Shown here: positions 17,261-25,876 of the stretch, piece by piece
Position numbering within the stretch: the first letter of the stretch is position 1
Layout of the letters: every line of letters starts with the position of its first letter
Origin: Candidatus Treponema caballi
Lineage (GTDB): Bacteria > Spirochaetota > Spirochaetia > Treponematales > Treponemataceae
Direction of reading: 5' to 3'
Length of the DNA: 38,430 bases
NCBI GenBank assembly: GCA_018066285.1
Contig: JAGHRS010000004.1
Span: 1-38,430 of the forward strand
Position numbers and translations under genes: made by a program
Notes under the pieces: model-generated
What the model was told of the DNA's origin: nothing
Databases searched by the model: none
The model's input: only the letters and a program-made list of their open reading frames with translations

Positions 17261-17289
17261 TTGTCAAGTTTTGCCCTAAGGAGTACACT
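17261..17289 (+). promoter_or_regulatory. Promoter of hslO
   Basis: TTGTCA (17261-17266) and TACACT (17284-17289) are separated by 17 bp. Six nt separate the -10 from the ATG at 17296. An AAGGAG just upstream of the -10 is 12 nt from the ATG; it would not be transcribed if this promoter is used. Confidence 0.65.
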
Positions 17290-17295
17290 GCGTGC

Positions 17296-18282
17296 ATGAT
17301 ACACGCACCAATTACAGATACAGAGCTTACAACTCACCTTGATTCCCTTGAAAAAGACGGCATGTCAGTTTTCGTCATGGCAGACGGAAGAATCCGCGGG
17401 GCCCTGTTTAACGGCAGTTCGTTCGTAAACGTCATGCGCGCCCAGCATAATCTCGGCATTCTTGAGACCATGATTCTGGGACAGGCTTGTCTGTGCGGTG
17501 CACTCCTGATTCCTACAATGAAGGGGCGCGAACACACGGTTTTCAAATATGACACCAACGGCCCCGCAGCAGGCTTCTCCGTTGAGGCTGACTCAACAGG
17601 ATACGTACGCGGCTTTCTGCTGCAGAACCCGGTTCCTGTCGACAAGCCTCTTGAAAGTTGGGATCTCTCCCCTTTCTTCGGCCCCGGCACGCTTACCATA
17701 AGCCGCTTCGCTGAAGGAAGCAGACTGCCGCAGACAGGCAGCGTTGAAATCAAATACCGGAACATAGCGCAGGATTTAGCATGGTACTTCCACCAGTCAG
17801 AGCAGATAAACACTGCTTTCAACACAAGCATCATGATGGACAGGCAGGGCCGGGTCACCGGTGCAGGCGGTCTTTTCCTTCAGGTTATGCCAGAAATCGG
17901 CGGAAAGCGCAAGGCAAAAGCTGCAGCAGAAGCAGGAGCTTCAGCAGCGGCAGGAGCAACAACTGCGGTCAAGTCAGACGACGAGCTGTTCGATGCAGTA
18001 GAAGCCGCCCTGGATGCAGCCCCGCAGCTGGGCCAGTGGTTCAGCGAGAAAGGCAACCGCGAGGACATCATCTACGGTCTTTTCAGAGAGTTCAATCCGT
18101 CAGTTGCCGTTGACCGCTCAATTGTCTTTGACTGCCCATGTTCAGAAGACGTATACAGACAGCACATCCGCAACCTGGGAGCCGATGAGCTCGCCGATAT
18201 CAGAAAGAACGGACCGGACCCGCTTGAAATAATCTGCCACAACTGCGGCAGCGTGTACCACATTCCGGTCAGCTCACTGTAA
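17296..18282 (+). CDS. hslO: Hsp33 redox-regulated chaperone
   Basis: 328 residues from the ATG at 17296. The C-terminal zinc redox switch is present as Cys280-x-Cys282 and Cys314-x-x-Cys317. Hsp33 is a cytoplasmic holdase activated when these cysteines are oxidised and zinc is lost. The N-terminal domain shows the usual features (GALFNGSSFVNVMRAQH..., GxLTIS). It is about 35 residues longer than typical Hsp33, mainly through an Ala/Lys-rich low-complexity insert at about 205-232, between the core and the linker. It is monocistronic. An upstream in-frame Met at 17182 lies before the promoter and is rejected. Confidence 0.93.
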   Translation: MIHAPITDTELTTHLDSLEKDGMSVFVMADGRIRGALFNGSSFVNVMRAQHNLGILETMILGQACLCGALLIPTMKGREHTVFKYDTNGPAAGFSVEADSTGYVRGFLLQNPVPVDKPLESWDLSPFFGPGTLTISRFAEGSRLPQTGSVEIKYRNIAQDLAWYFHQSEQINTAFNTSIMMDRQGRVTGAGGLFLQVMPEIGGKRKAKAAAEAGASAAAGATTAVKSDDELFDAVEAALDAAPQLGQWFSEKGNREDIIYGLFREFNPSVAVDRSIVFDCPCSEDVYRQHIRNLGADELADIRKNGPDPLEIICHNCGSVYHIPVSSL

Positions 18283-18288
18283 GCAGAC

Positions 18289-18316
18289 GCGCCTGAGCTT
18301 TTAAAAGCAGAGGCGC
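18289..18316 (+). terminator. Stable hairpin after hslO, no U tract
   Basis: GCGCCT and AGGCGC enclose the perfect palindrome GCTTTTAAAAGC. It begins 6 nt after the hslO stop. No T run follows, so it may be a weak terminator or an mRNA 3'-end stabiliser. Confidence 0.45.
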
Positions 18317-18362
18317 CAGAAAGCGCAGCACCTCATTAAACTACAGGTTTACGCTCCGTTAA

Positions 18363-18391
18363 TTGACATTTTCTTCTTTTCCCGTGAAAAT
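18363..18391 (+). promoter_or_regulatory. Promoter of the heterodimeric ABC exporter operon
   Basis: Perfect TTGACA (18363-18368), 17-bp spacer, GAAAAT (18386-18391). The ATG at 18404 is 12 nt after the -10, giving a leader of only about 5 nt and no ribosome binding site. Confidence 0.65.
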
Positions 18392-18403
18392 GGACAAACC
18401 ACT

Positions 18404-20137
18404 ATGAAGAGAATTACATTTGGTTATTATTTAAAGAAATACACTCCTCATTACATCATTTCGGTAATCGTACTGGCGCTTTCTACACTGCTTGATCTTC
18501 TGATGCCGCTCATCACCGAGCACATTGTCGATGATGTCATTGTAGGCGGTCGTGTAGACTTGCTCCTGAAACTGCTTTCAGGTATTGCAGCAATGGGAAT
18601 CGGACGCTGCATCTTCCAGTACACAAAGGAATTCCTCAATGACTACGCCGGTGCGCGCATCGGAAAGGAAATACGTGACACAACCTTCCAGAAAATCCAG
18701 TCACTTTCAGCAGACTTTTTTGACAGGAACAACACCGGCGAGCTCATGGCCCGCGTCAGGGATGACACCACGCGCGTTCAGGACATCTTCCAGTACGTCG
18801 GCATCCTGATTGTCGAGGTAGCCATCCGCACGGCAATAGCCCTGTTCTTCATGTACCGTCTGGACTGGCAGCTGTCAATCATTCCGACAATCGCAATGGC
18901 AGGCGCGCTCGTCATCGCACTGACAATGGAAAAGAAGCTCGACACCCTGTTCGAGGAACTTTCGGAAGAAAACTCAGTGCTGAACAACGTCGCACAGGAA
19001 AACATCGCCGGCATCAGAACGGTAAAGGCTTTTGCCCGCGAACCGTTTGAAATCCTGAAGTTCCGTAAGCACAACAGACGCTACTACGACCTGAACGTCA
19101 ACCTGTCTGAAGTGTTTGTCAAATATAACCCGATGCTGCAGCTCATCACGTACCTGCTGCCGGCGACCATGCTGCTTACAGGCGGTGCACTCGCCATCAA
19201 GGGAAGTATCACAGTCGGCGTGCTCACAGCGTTCGTCCAGTATTCGACGAACATCGTCTGGCCTATGGAAATGCTCGGCTGGCTTGCAAATGCGTTCGCT
19301 TCGGGCACTGCATCCATGAAGCGCATCAACAAAATCATGGATGAGCTTCCGACCATCAAGGATGAAGAGAAGCCGGCGGTGCTCCCGAAAATAAGGGGCG
19401 ACATCACGTTCGACCACGTTTCATACAAAACTGAAAGCGGCAAGGATGTGCTGAAAGACATCAATTTCACGATTCCGGCAGGAAAGACGCTCGGCATCAT
19501 GGGCGCGACCGGCTCCGGAAAGACGACGATCATCAACCTCTTGAAACGCATCTACGACGTCACCGACGGCACAATCACGCTTGATGGCACAGACATAAAG
19601 ACAATGAGCCTTGAGCAGCTCAGGACAAGCATAGCGAGCGTTGTGCAGGACATCTTCCTGTTCTCTGACTCAATCAGCGACAACGTAAAACTTGGACAGA
19701 AGCACCTGCTTCCGGATGAAGCTGTTGCCCGCGCGCTTAAAGAAGCCTGTGCGGATGATTTTGTCACCGGCATGAAGGAAGGCGCTGATACCATCATCGG
19801 TGAACGCGGCGTCGGCCTTTCTGGCGGCCAGAAGCAGAGAATCACGATTGCACGCGCACTTTCACGAAACGCGCCTGTCCTCGTGCTTGATGACTCAACA
19901 AGCGCGCTCGACACTGAAACCGAGCAGATTTTCCAGAGGACACTGAGCCGGCTTCACGGCATGACGAAAATCATCATCGCCCACAGAATAAGCGCGGTCA
20001 AACTCGCGGACGAAATCATCGTGCTCGACAAGGGAACCATTGCAGAGCGGGGAACACACCAGGAACTGCTCGATAAGCATGGTCTGTATTATGAAACCTG
20101 GTGCACTCAGTATAAGGGGGCACAGAATGGCATTTAA
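18404..20137 (+). CDS. ABC exporter half-transporter with degenerate catalytic site
   Basis: A 577-residue TMD-NBD fusion. Six transmembrane helices lie in about 1-310. The NBD has Walker A GATGSGKTT, Q-loop VVQD, signature LSGGQ, Walker B VLVLDD and switch His in IAHR. The catalytic Glu after Walker B is Asp, the hallmark of the non-hydrolysing subunit in heterodimeric exporters such as BmrC or TM287. Its intact LSGGQ completes the active site of the partner. It pairs with the next gene, which overlaps it by 11 bp. Substrate unknown; multidrug or lipid export is typical. Confidence 0.9.
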   Translation: MKRITFGYYLKKYTPHYIISVIVLALSTLLDLLMPLITEHIVDDVIVGGRVDLLLKLLSGIAAMGIGRCIFQYTKEFLNDYAGARIGKEIRDTTFQKIQSLSADFFDRNNTGELMARVRDDTTRVQDIFQYVGILIVEVAIRTAIALFFMYRLDWQLSIIPTIAMAGALVIALTMEKKLDTLFEELSEENSVLNNVAQENIAGIRTVKAFAREPFEILKFRKHNRRYYDLNVNLSEVFVKYNPMLQLITYLLPATMLLTGGALAIKGSITVGVLTAFVQYSTNIVWPMEMLGWLANAFASGTASMKRINKIMDELPTIKDEEKPAVLPKIRGDITFDHVSYKTESGKDVLKDINFTIPAGKTLGIMGATGSGKTTIINLLKRIYDVTDGTITLDGTDIKTMSLEQLRTSIASVVQDIFLFSDSISDNVKLGQKHLLPDEAVARALKEACADDFVTGMKEGADTIIGERGVGLSGGQKQRITIARALSRNAPVLVLDDSTSALDTETEQIFQRTLSRLHGMTKIIIAHRISAVKLADEIIVLDKGTIAERGTHQELLDKHGLYYETWCTQYKGAQNGI

Positions 20138-21896
20138 CGCATCAACCCAGGATGAAAACACCGTCGTAAACAAAAACGGCAACCCAATGCTCCGCACGTT
20201 CGCGTACCTTCTGAAGTACAAGGGCCGCATCGCAATCGTGCTGCTGCTCATTGCGTTCGGAACGTTCGTACAGCTGGTAAACCCGATTCTCATAGAAAAA
20301 GCTATTGATACCTGCGTTTCAACAAAGGATATGAAACACCTCTTGAAAATTGCAGGCATCGCAATCGGGCTGAACCTGCTTCTCATCCTTACCATAAAGG
20401 CGCGCATGCTGATTATGGCAAAGACAAGCAACAAGGTCATTGAAGAAATGCGCGATGACTTGTACAACCACGTACAGGCGCTCGATCTGCCCTTCTTTGA
20501 CTCACGTCCGTCAGGAAAGATACTCGCGCGCCTTATCGGCGACATAAACGGCATGAAGGATGTGCTTGAAAACTGCATCACAAGCTTCATCCCCGGCATT
20601 CTGACCGTCATCTGCGTCGGCGTCATTATGTTCACCAAGAACAGCACGCTCGCCCTCGCCTCACTGTGCAGTCTGCCGCCGCTCATCGTGGGCGTCTTCC
20701 TCATCTCCATAAAGGCAGAGAAACACTGGAAGGCATTCCGCAAGAAATGCAGTAACCTTGGCGCATTCATCAACGAGGACTTTTCAGGCATAAAGACCAT
20801 TCAGAGCTTTGACGCTGAGACAGAAACGAGCGGCACGTTCGACCGGCTTACAGAAGAACACCGCACGACATTCATCGACGCCGTAAAATGGTGCGACGCG
20901 TTCGGCTCAGTCATCGACCTGTGCTGGGCGGCAGGAACGTTCATGCTGTACTTCGTCGGCATCAGAAAGCTCGGTCCGGATGCAGTCAGCATCGGTACGT
21001 ACATCAGCTTTGCGTGGTACATCGGCATGTTCTGGCAGCCTATCATGAACATCAGTAACTTCTACAACCAGTTCGTGAACGCAGCATCAGGCGCCGAGCG
21101 CATCTTTGAAATAATGGACTCTGAGGCTGAGATTTTCGACGCCCCTGACGCAGGAACGTTGCCCGCCATCACTGGCGCCGTTGAGTTTGAGAACGTAACG
21201 TTTGAGTACGAGAAAGATACCCCGGTTCTGAAAGATGTGTCGTTCAGCGTAAAGCCCGGCGAGACAATCGCCCTTGTAGGCCCGACCGGCGCCGGCAAGT
21301 CAACGGTAGTCAACCTGATCTGCCGCTTCTACGATGCACAGAAAGGCCGCGTGCTCATTGACGGCACAGATGTAAAGAACGTCACCATGGAAAGCTTGAG
21401 ACAGCAGATGGGCATCATGACGCAGGACAACTACATCTTCAGCGGCACCGTCCGCGAGAACATTGCGTACGGAAAACTTGACGCAACTGATGAAGAGATT
21501 GTCGCGGCCGCAAAAGCCGTGCACGCTGATGATTTCATCCAGAAGCTTGAAAAGGGATATGACACTGAGCTTACGGCAAGAGGCGGCGAACTTTCAAACG
21601 GACAGCGCCAGCTGCTCGCGTTCGCCCGCACCATGGTCCGCATGCCGCGCATTCTTATTCTGGACGAAGCGACTTCAAGCATCGACACGAAGACCGAACA
21701 GACCGTGCAGGCGGGCATTGCCGCGCTGCTTAAAGGCCGTACGAGCTTTGTCATTGCGCACCGCCTGTCCACAATCCAGAACGCAGACCGCATCTTCGTC
21801 ATTGACGACGGCGGCATTAAAGAAAGCGGAACGCCCGCCGAGCTCATGGAAAAGAAAGGAATGTACTACGCGCTCATAAAAGCGGCAGAAGAGTAA
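20127..21896 (+). CDS. ABC exporter half-transporter with canonical catalytic site
   Basis: 589 residues from the ATG at 20127 (AAGGGGG site 6 nt upstream); in-frame codons further up belong to the previous gene. It has a TMD in about 20-340 and an NBD with Walker A GPTGAGKST, Q-loop MTQD, Walker B ILILDEA with catalytic Glu, and switch His in IAHR. Its signature is LSNGQ rather than LSGGQ. The deviations are complementary to the first subunit: one fully canonical and one degenerate ATP site per heterodimer, as in BmrCD-type exporters. Confidence 0.92.
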   Translation: MAFNASTQDENTVVNKNGNPMLRTFAYLLKYKGRIAIVLLLIAFGTFVQLVNPILIEKAIDTCVSTKDMKHLLKIAGIAIGLNLLLILTIKARMLIMAKTSNKVIEEMRDDLYNHVQALDLPFFDSRPSGKILARLIGDINGMKDVLENCITSFIPGILTVICVGVIMFTKNSTLALASLCSLPPLIVGVFLISIKAEKHWKAFRKKCSNLGAFINEDFSGIKTIQSFDAETETSGTFDRLTEEHRTTFIDAVKWCDAFGSVIDLCWAAGTFMLYFVGIRKLGPDAVSIGTYISFAWYIGMFWQPIMNISNFYNQFVNAASGAERIFEIMDSEAEIFDAPDAGTLPAITGAVEFENVTFEYEKDTPVLKDVSFSVKPGETIALVGPTGAGKSTVVNLICRFYDAQKGRVLIDGTDVKNVTMESLRQQMGIMTQDNYIFSGTVRENIAYGKLDATDEEIVAAAKAVHADDFIQKLEKGYDTELTARGGELSNGQRQLLAFARTMVRMPRILILDEATSSIDTKTEQTVQAGIAALLKGRTSFVIAHRLSTIQNADRIFVIDDGGIKESGTPAELMEKKGMYYALIKAAEE

Positions 21897-21908
21897 ACGA
21901 AAGCTGGA

Positions 21909-22892
21909 TTAATCCAATGTTCTGCCCAAAAACATATCTCCGTTTTTATGCGTCATATGGGTTGCATCCTCGGCAACCCATATGTCTGTATCCCATGCGA
22001 TTTTTGGATATACCTGAAGCATCTTTTTAGTATTTAGAAAAGCCGTAACAAATGCGACCTCTGTACCTTTTTTACAATCACAAAGACTTTTTATAAATTC
22101 AACTCTATCAATGTTGAATTCACCAGTACTTGAATATGCTTCGATAAAAAGCACTCGATTTTTAGACTCGTCGTACAGAATAATATCAGGAAGTTTTGGA
22201 GAATCAGACAGTACCTTAATACCAAGATTCTGTAGTTTCTGATTATCGTAACTTTTTATTCGGTCTGATGTATCCCCAATATAAAGCAGTAAGGCGCCAG
22301 ATGCAAAATATTTTGTAAAGTCCTCAAGAATTAGCTTTTGCAATTTATTATGTGCTGTTCTCCCAAGGGTAAAAGACAAACCGTTGTAGTTTACTGAATA
22401 ACCGGCATCAATTTCTCGTACCTGTTTTAATTTTTCTGAATATTTCTGATGGTTAGAAAGAAAGACCCCTAACTCCTCGTTCCACATATCAGATTTATAC
22501 TTTCTTAACAAGCTGGCAAACTGAGATGTAATTCTGTAAGAATTGTTCCGATCATTTGATGCCAAGCCTGTTTTTTCTTCCATCAGAGATGCTGAAATAA
22601 ACACTTTGATAGTATCATCTCTGATGGTTTCCCTTGAATTCTCCTGATAACCTTTTTTATCTAACCCAGCCTTATCAGGATAATTCGTATTAATAAAACT
22701 GATGATATCATGAGTTCCATGGTAGTCTTCAGATATAGAAGCCCACTTTTTCCCCGGAACCATTTCCAAACATGCTGCCATAACGAGAACACATCGCGTG
22801 TTACAGTATTTTTCAGGCATTCCAATGTGCATTAAAATATCACGTATATCATTAAGAACATCATATGAATATTCATTTACTTTTCTTTTCAT
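21909..22892 (-). CDS. Type II restriction endonuclease, BsuBI/PstI family
   Basis: A 327-residue protein. The C-terminal half has the family's conserved segments: YIGDTSDR, LPDIILYDE...VLFIEAYSSTGEFN (PD...E active-site pair of the PD-(D/E)XK fold), VAFVTAFLN and IAWDTDIWVAE..HMTHKNGD. BsuBI and PstI cut CTGCAG, but specificity cannot be assumed for a diverged member. It overlaps the methyltransferase by 4 bp (ATGA), giving translational coupling with the modification gene first. Codon use is much more AT-rich than in flanking genes, suggesting transfer. Confidence 0.9.
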   Translation of the reverse strand: MKRKVNEYSYDVLNDIRDILMHIGMPEKYCNTRCVLVMAACLEMVPGKKWASISEDYHGTHDIISFINTNYPDKAGLDKKGYQENSRETIRDDTIKVFISASLMEEKTGLASNDRNNSYRITSQFASLLRKYKSDMWNEELGVFLSNHQKYSEKLKQVREIDAGYSVNYNGLSFTLGRTAHNKLQKLILEDFTKYFASGALLLYIGDTSDRIKSYDNQKLQNLGIKVLSDSPKLPDIILYDESKNRVLFIEAYSSTGEFNIDRVEFIKSLCDCKKGTEVAFVTAFLNTKKMLQVYPKIAWDTDIWVAEDATHMTHKNGDMFLGRTLD

Positions 22893-24274
22893 TGATTGAT
22901 TCCCCTTTCCAAATATGGAAGATTATTCAGATCCTGTGCATTTACCTGAGTATTACCATTAAGCAATCTAAAGTATAAATCATACTCATCAGACATCAGT
23001 AACCCACTAATATGAGCCAATTCTGATTCTGATATCGTACCACCATCAATTCTAGTAAGATAATCAACATGATTTTCTATTGAAATTTTGGAGTAGCCTT
23101 TCAATTTCTTATATTGACAACATTGGATACGCCGCTTCTCTTCTTTCGAAGATAATCTTCTAACAAGAATTGTATTCTCATTCGCTAAAAGCAACTTATC
23201 TGCTCTTGAATCAATATATTGAGGTTTGTTAATCATTATAGGAAACGAAAATGAACCTGAAGAAATATTAGTAGACCGGAACATTGGAATTGAGTTTTTT
23301 TCTTTCTCCATATGAAGGAAATCTTTGTTCCGAAACTCAACAACGGGACCAGTTTTGAAAACATATCCGGCATCCTTAAAGGTGCCCTTTGCATTTGAAA
23401 ACTTATTAATTACATTGATTTCATTCTGTGTACTAGGAATCAGCAGATATGAATTCGAACCAATATTTTTTATTGTTGTACTTGATACAAGATAATGATT
23501 AATACTCGTAAATTGGTCACCATCTGAAACATCAATGGAAATCATCTCCCTTTGATGTCCGTTTTTTTTGCCCGCAAAAATCATCGTTTCCTGCAACACA
23601 TTCTCTGCACTGAAAGACATATTTCTCTCATTAAAGATGCAGATAGTACTGATATCTGTGTTGTCCAGGATATATTTTCTGACTGTTTTGTAATATTCGC
23701 CAGATGTCCATGAACGGGGTACAATAAATACATATTCTGCATTCGTTTTTAGAAGACGAAGCGTTTTTACCATAAACAGTGAATAAAGATTTGGTTGCCC
23801 ATAAACAAAATCAGACATTTTCTGTGATTCAACAGAATCCTTTCTGATCTTCTTGTAAGGTGGATTCATTATTGCTATATCGTATTCTGGTAAATCATCG
23901 CAAAGTAAAAAATTATCTTGCAAAACAGAAAAAGAAAGGTTCACGCCCTTCATAGTCGCAAAGCTCTCCATTTCCCTTATTGTTTCCTTTAAGGTAGGAA
24001 GAATTCCTATGTCATTTTCTATCAAGGTGCAAGTGATTTTTTTACAGCCATTTTTGATAAGCTTGAAAATAACTGTAGCTGCAAGTGCTCCATTACCAGC
24101 CCCCGGTTCAATAATAGAGGTCTCATCATTTTTGCAACTCAAATAATCAGCCATCTGGAGTGCAGTTTTTTTGGAAGTAAAAAACTGAGCCTTGCTTTTT
24201 CGTTCTTCTTTTGAATTCCGTTTTTTATAATGTTCTGTATTACTAAAAATCGTATCCAGTATCGAATTAATCAT
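22889..24274 (-). CDS. N6-adenine DNA methyltransferase of the RM system
   Basis: 461 residues from the ATG at 24274, which has AAGGGTGG 5 nt upstream; a GTG at 24283 lies inside that site and is unlikely. Motif X FFTSKKTALQMADYL (31-45), SAM motif I IIEPGAGNGAL (54-64) and catalytic NPPY (137-140) are in the order of gamma-class adenine methyltransferases. The C-terminal half is the target recognition region. It protects host DNA from the BsuBI/PstI-type nuclease encoded next to it. AT-rich like its partner. Confidence 0.92.
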   Translation of the reverse strand: MINSILDTIFSNTEHYKKRNSKEERKSKAQFFTSKKTALQMADYLSCKNDETSIIEPGAGNGALAATVIFKLIKNGCKKITCTLIENDIGILPTLKETIREMESFATMKGVNLSFSVLQDNFLLCDDLPEYDIAIMNPPYKKIRKDSVESQKMSDFVYGQPNLYSLFMVKTLRLLKTNAEYVFIVPRSWTSGEYYKTVRKYILDNTDISTICIFNERNMSFSAENVLQETMIFAGKKNGHQREMISIDVSDGDQFTSINHYLVSSTTIKNIGSNSYLLIPSTQNEINVINKFSNAKGTFKDAGYVFKTGPVVEFRNKDFLHMEKEKNSIPMFRSTNISSGSFSFPIMINKPQYIDSRADKLLLANENTILVRRLSSKEEKRRIQCCQYKKLKGYSKISIENHVDYLTRIDGGTISESELAHISGLLMSDEYDLYFRLLNGNTQVNAQDLNNLPYLERGINQ

Positions 24275-24290
24275 TGCAACCACCCTTTCT

Positions 24291-24327
24291 ATTGTAGCAT
24301 ACTCTAATATCTTTATGTATACATAAA
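24291..24327 (-). promoter_or_regulatory. Promoter and palindrome of the RM operon
   Basis: On the minus strand TGC-TACAAT forms an extended -10 (24299-24291). The -35 position at 17 bp (24319-24314) falls inside the perfect 16-bp palindrome TTTATGTATACATAAA (24312-24327). A protein binding there would block the promoter. No separate controller (C) gene is present, so methyltransferase autoregulation is one possibility. Confidence 0.45.
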
Positions 24328-24414
24328 AACATATCGCTACATCTAAAAATAATCTATAAAGAATTGTTGCACATCAAAGGGACATATAATGCCCCAGTCA
24401 CGCTATTTCAGCGG

Positions 24415-24891
24415 TTAATACCCGAGCTTTTTGAGCATTCCTGCAAGTCCCCTTGATATGTCGTCGTACGTTTCATCGAAGTTGTCTGTGTACCAGGGAT
24501 CGGCGACGTCGGGGACGTACTCTGGCGGAAAGCCCGGTCCGTCATATACGTATTCAAGCATTTTGTGGATTTTATGTTCAGGGTCGCCGCCTGCTATCCG
24601 CGTCATGTTGCGGACGTTGGCGCTGTCCATGCCAATAAGCAGATCGTACTCTTCATAGTCTTCACGGGTCATCTGCCTTGCATGGTGGCCGTCACAGCGG
24701 ATGTTGTAGCGGGCGAGTTTGTTGCGGGTTCCGTAATGAACGCCGTTGCCTATTTCTTCTGTACTGGTAGCTGCCGAGGCAATAAAAAACCGGTCCTGAA
24801 TGCCTTTCTTCTGAACGATATCCTTCAGAAGGAACTCTGCCATGGGGGACCGGCATATATTGCCGTGACAGACAAATAAAATCTTCGTCAT
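24415..24891 (-). CDS. Low-molecular-weight protein tyrosine phosphatase
   Basis: A 158-residue protein of normal family length. The active-site loop CHGNICRS (Cys8...Arg14) and the general acid Asp131 in DPWY are both present. These cytoplasmic enzymes remove phosphate from tyrosine residues, often in control of polysaccharide synthesis, but no tyrosine kinase or polysaccharide gene is nearby. A TGA-TATTAT extended -10 ends 6 nt before the ATG, with no ribosome binding site. Confidence 0.92.
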   Translation of the reverse strand: MTKILFVCHGNICRSPMAEFLLKDIVQKKGIQDRFFIASAATSTEEIGNGVHYGTRNKLARYNIRCDGHHARQMTREDYEEYDLLIGMDSANVRNMTRIAGGDPEHKIHKMLEYVYDGPGFPPEYVPDVADPWYTDNFDETYDDISRGLAGMLKKLGY

Positions 24892-24897
24892 ACCGGC

Positions 24898-24906
24898 ATA
24901 ATATCA
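24898..24906 (-). promoter_or_regulatory. Extended -10 promoter of the phosphatase gene
   Basis: On the minus strand TGA is followed by TATTAT, then 6 nt, then the ATG at 24891. No good -35 is needed for an extended -10. Confidence 0.55.
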
Positions 24907-24925
24907 GAAACTGACGCTTTTTGCA

Positions 24926-25864
24926 TCAATCAGGCTTGAACATGTCTTTTTTCTGCTGTTCAGCCTCTGCTTCCTGTTTCAGATACTTGAAGATTTCCTC
25001 AAGCTCAATGATGAATGAGATGCGGTCGTTTACATCGATAAGCGAAATCGTGCGGCTGTCAGAAATTGCCTTAAGTTTCTTGGCGTTGATTTTCTCAATT
25101 TCCTTGACGCTCTCAATCGTATCGTTGATTGAAACCTGATTTTCACGAAGCTGCTCAATCATACGTCCGGTAAACTGGGAGTTCTCATCATTTGTTGCCT
25201 TGAACGCTTCAATAATCTGAACGGATTCGCGCGTTGTGTTCTGCAGTTCCTTCAGCATCCGGGTGTTTGCGTCATTCGCTTCCTTAAGCTCACTCAACGT
25301 ATCGACAAGGATTTTCAGTGCGTCACCGATCTTCTGGGATGTTGTGTCTGTGTTTACAGAAAGATTCTTGACTTCGTTTGCAATAATACGGAAGCCCTTA
25401 CCTGCCTCTCCTGCATGAGCAGCCTCAATGGATGCGTTGAACGACAGCAACTGAGTCTGAGATGCAATTGACTGGATGGAGTTGACGAACTCATTGATTT
25501 TCTTGATCTGTGCGCTTACTTCGTTAAATCGTCCTGAAAGCTGCACACCGTTCTGCTCAAGTTCGTTGACGCGGCTTCTGAATGTCTCGAACTGGGCTGC
25601 TGTCTGTTCAAGCCCGGATGATGTCTGCTCGTTTGCGGCAATCATCTTATCCGCATCGCCAGTGATTGACTCACTGACTTCGGCCAGCCTGTTCAGAGCA
25701 TTCTGCTGTTTCTGGTGTATTTCCCGCTCATTCGCAACCTGTGACACTTCATCCTTGAGGACGCTTTCTGCACGGTTGTTGCTGCTGCAGGATTTCATCA
25801 GGATCTTTGAAAGTTCAAGTCCGCCTTCTATTGCCTTTTCAACTGAAATATCATCTAAAAACAT
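24926..25864 (-). CDS. Soluble methyl-accepting chemotaxis-type signalling protein
   Basis: A 312-residue, almost wholly helical protein with no transmembrane segment. The MCP signalling-domain hairpin tip is at about 128-170 ([21 protein letters not shown] then [13 protein letters not shown]), the binding surface for CheA/CheW. The N terminus (1-60) is a short unrecognised helical region. It lies 12 bp downstream of the FIST gene and is almost certainly co-transcribed. The FIST protein probably supplies the ligand-sensing function. It would feed cytoplasmic cues to chemotaxis or a related kinase. Confidence 0.88.
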   Translation of the reverse strand: MFLDDISVEKAIEGGLELSKILMKSCSSNNRAESVLKDEVSQVANEREIHQKQQNALNRLAEVSESITGDADKMIAANEQTSSGLEQTAAQFETFRSRVNELEQNGVQLSGRFNEVSAQIKKINEFVNSIQSIASQTQLLSFNASIEAAHAGEAGKGFRIIANEVKNLSVNTDTTSQKIGDALKILVDTLSELKEANDANTRMLKELQNTTRESVQIIEAFKATNDENSQFTGRMIEQLRENQVSINDTIESVKEIEKINAKKLKAISDSRTISLIDVNDRISFIIELEEIFKYLKQEAEAEQQKKDMFKPD

Positions 25865-25876
25865 TTTGTACCTGCC

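Noticed and set aside
17271-17281. TTGCCCTAAGG in the hslO promoter equals one half of the MerR operator at 2354-2374
   Set aside because: Only one arm matches and the symmetric half is missing, so MerR binding is unlikely; probably chance.
21905-21916. Palindrome TGGATTAATCCA at the end of the restriction gene
   Set aside because: Too short to call an attachment site, no matching copy at the other end of the island, and no integrase; may be a weak terminator only.
24275-24283. GTG start of the methyltransferase at 24283
   Set aside because: It lies within the AAGGGTGG ribosome binding site of the ATG at 24274.
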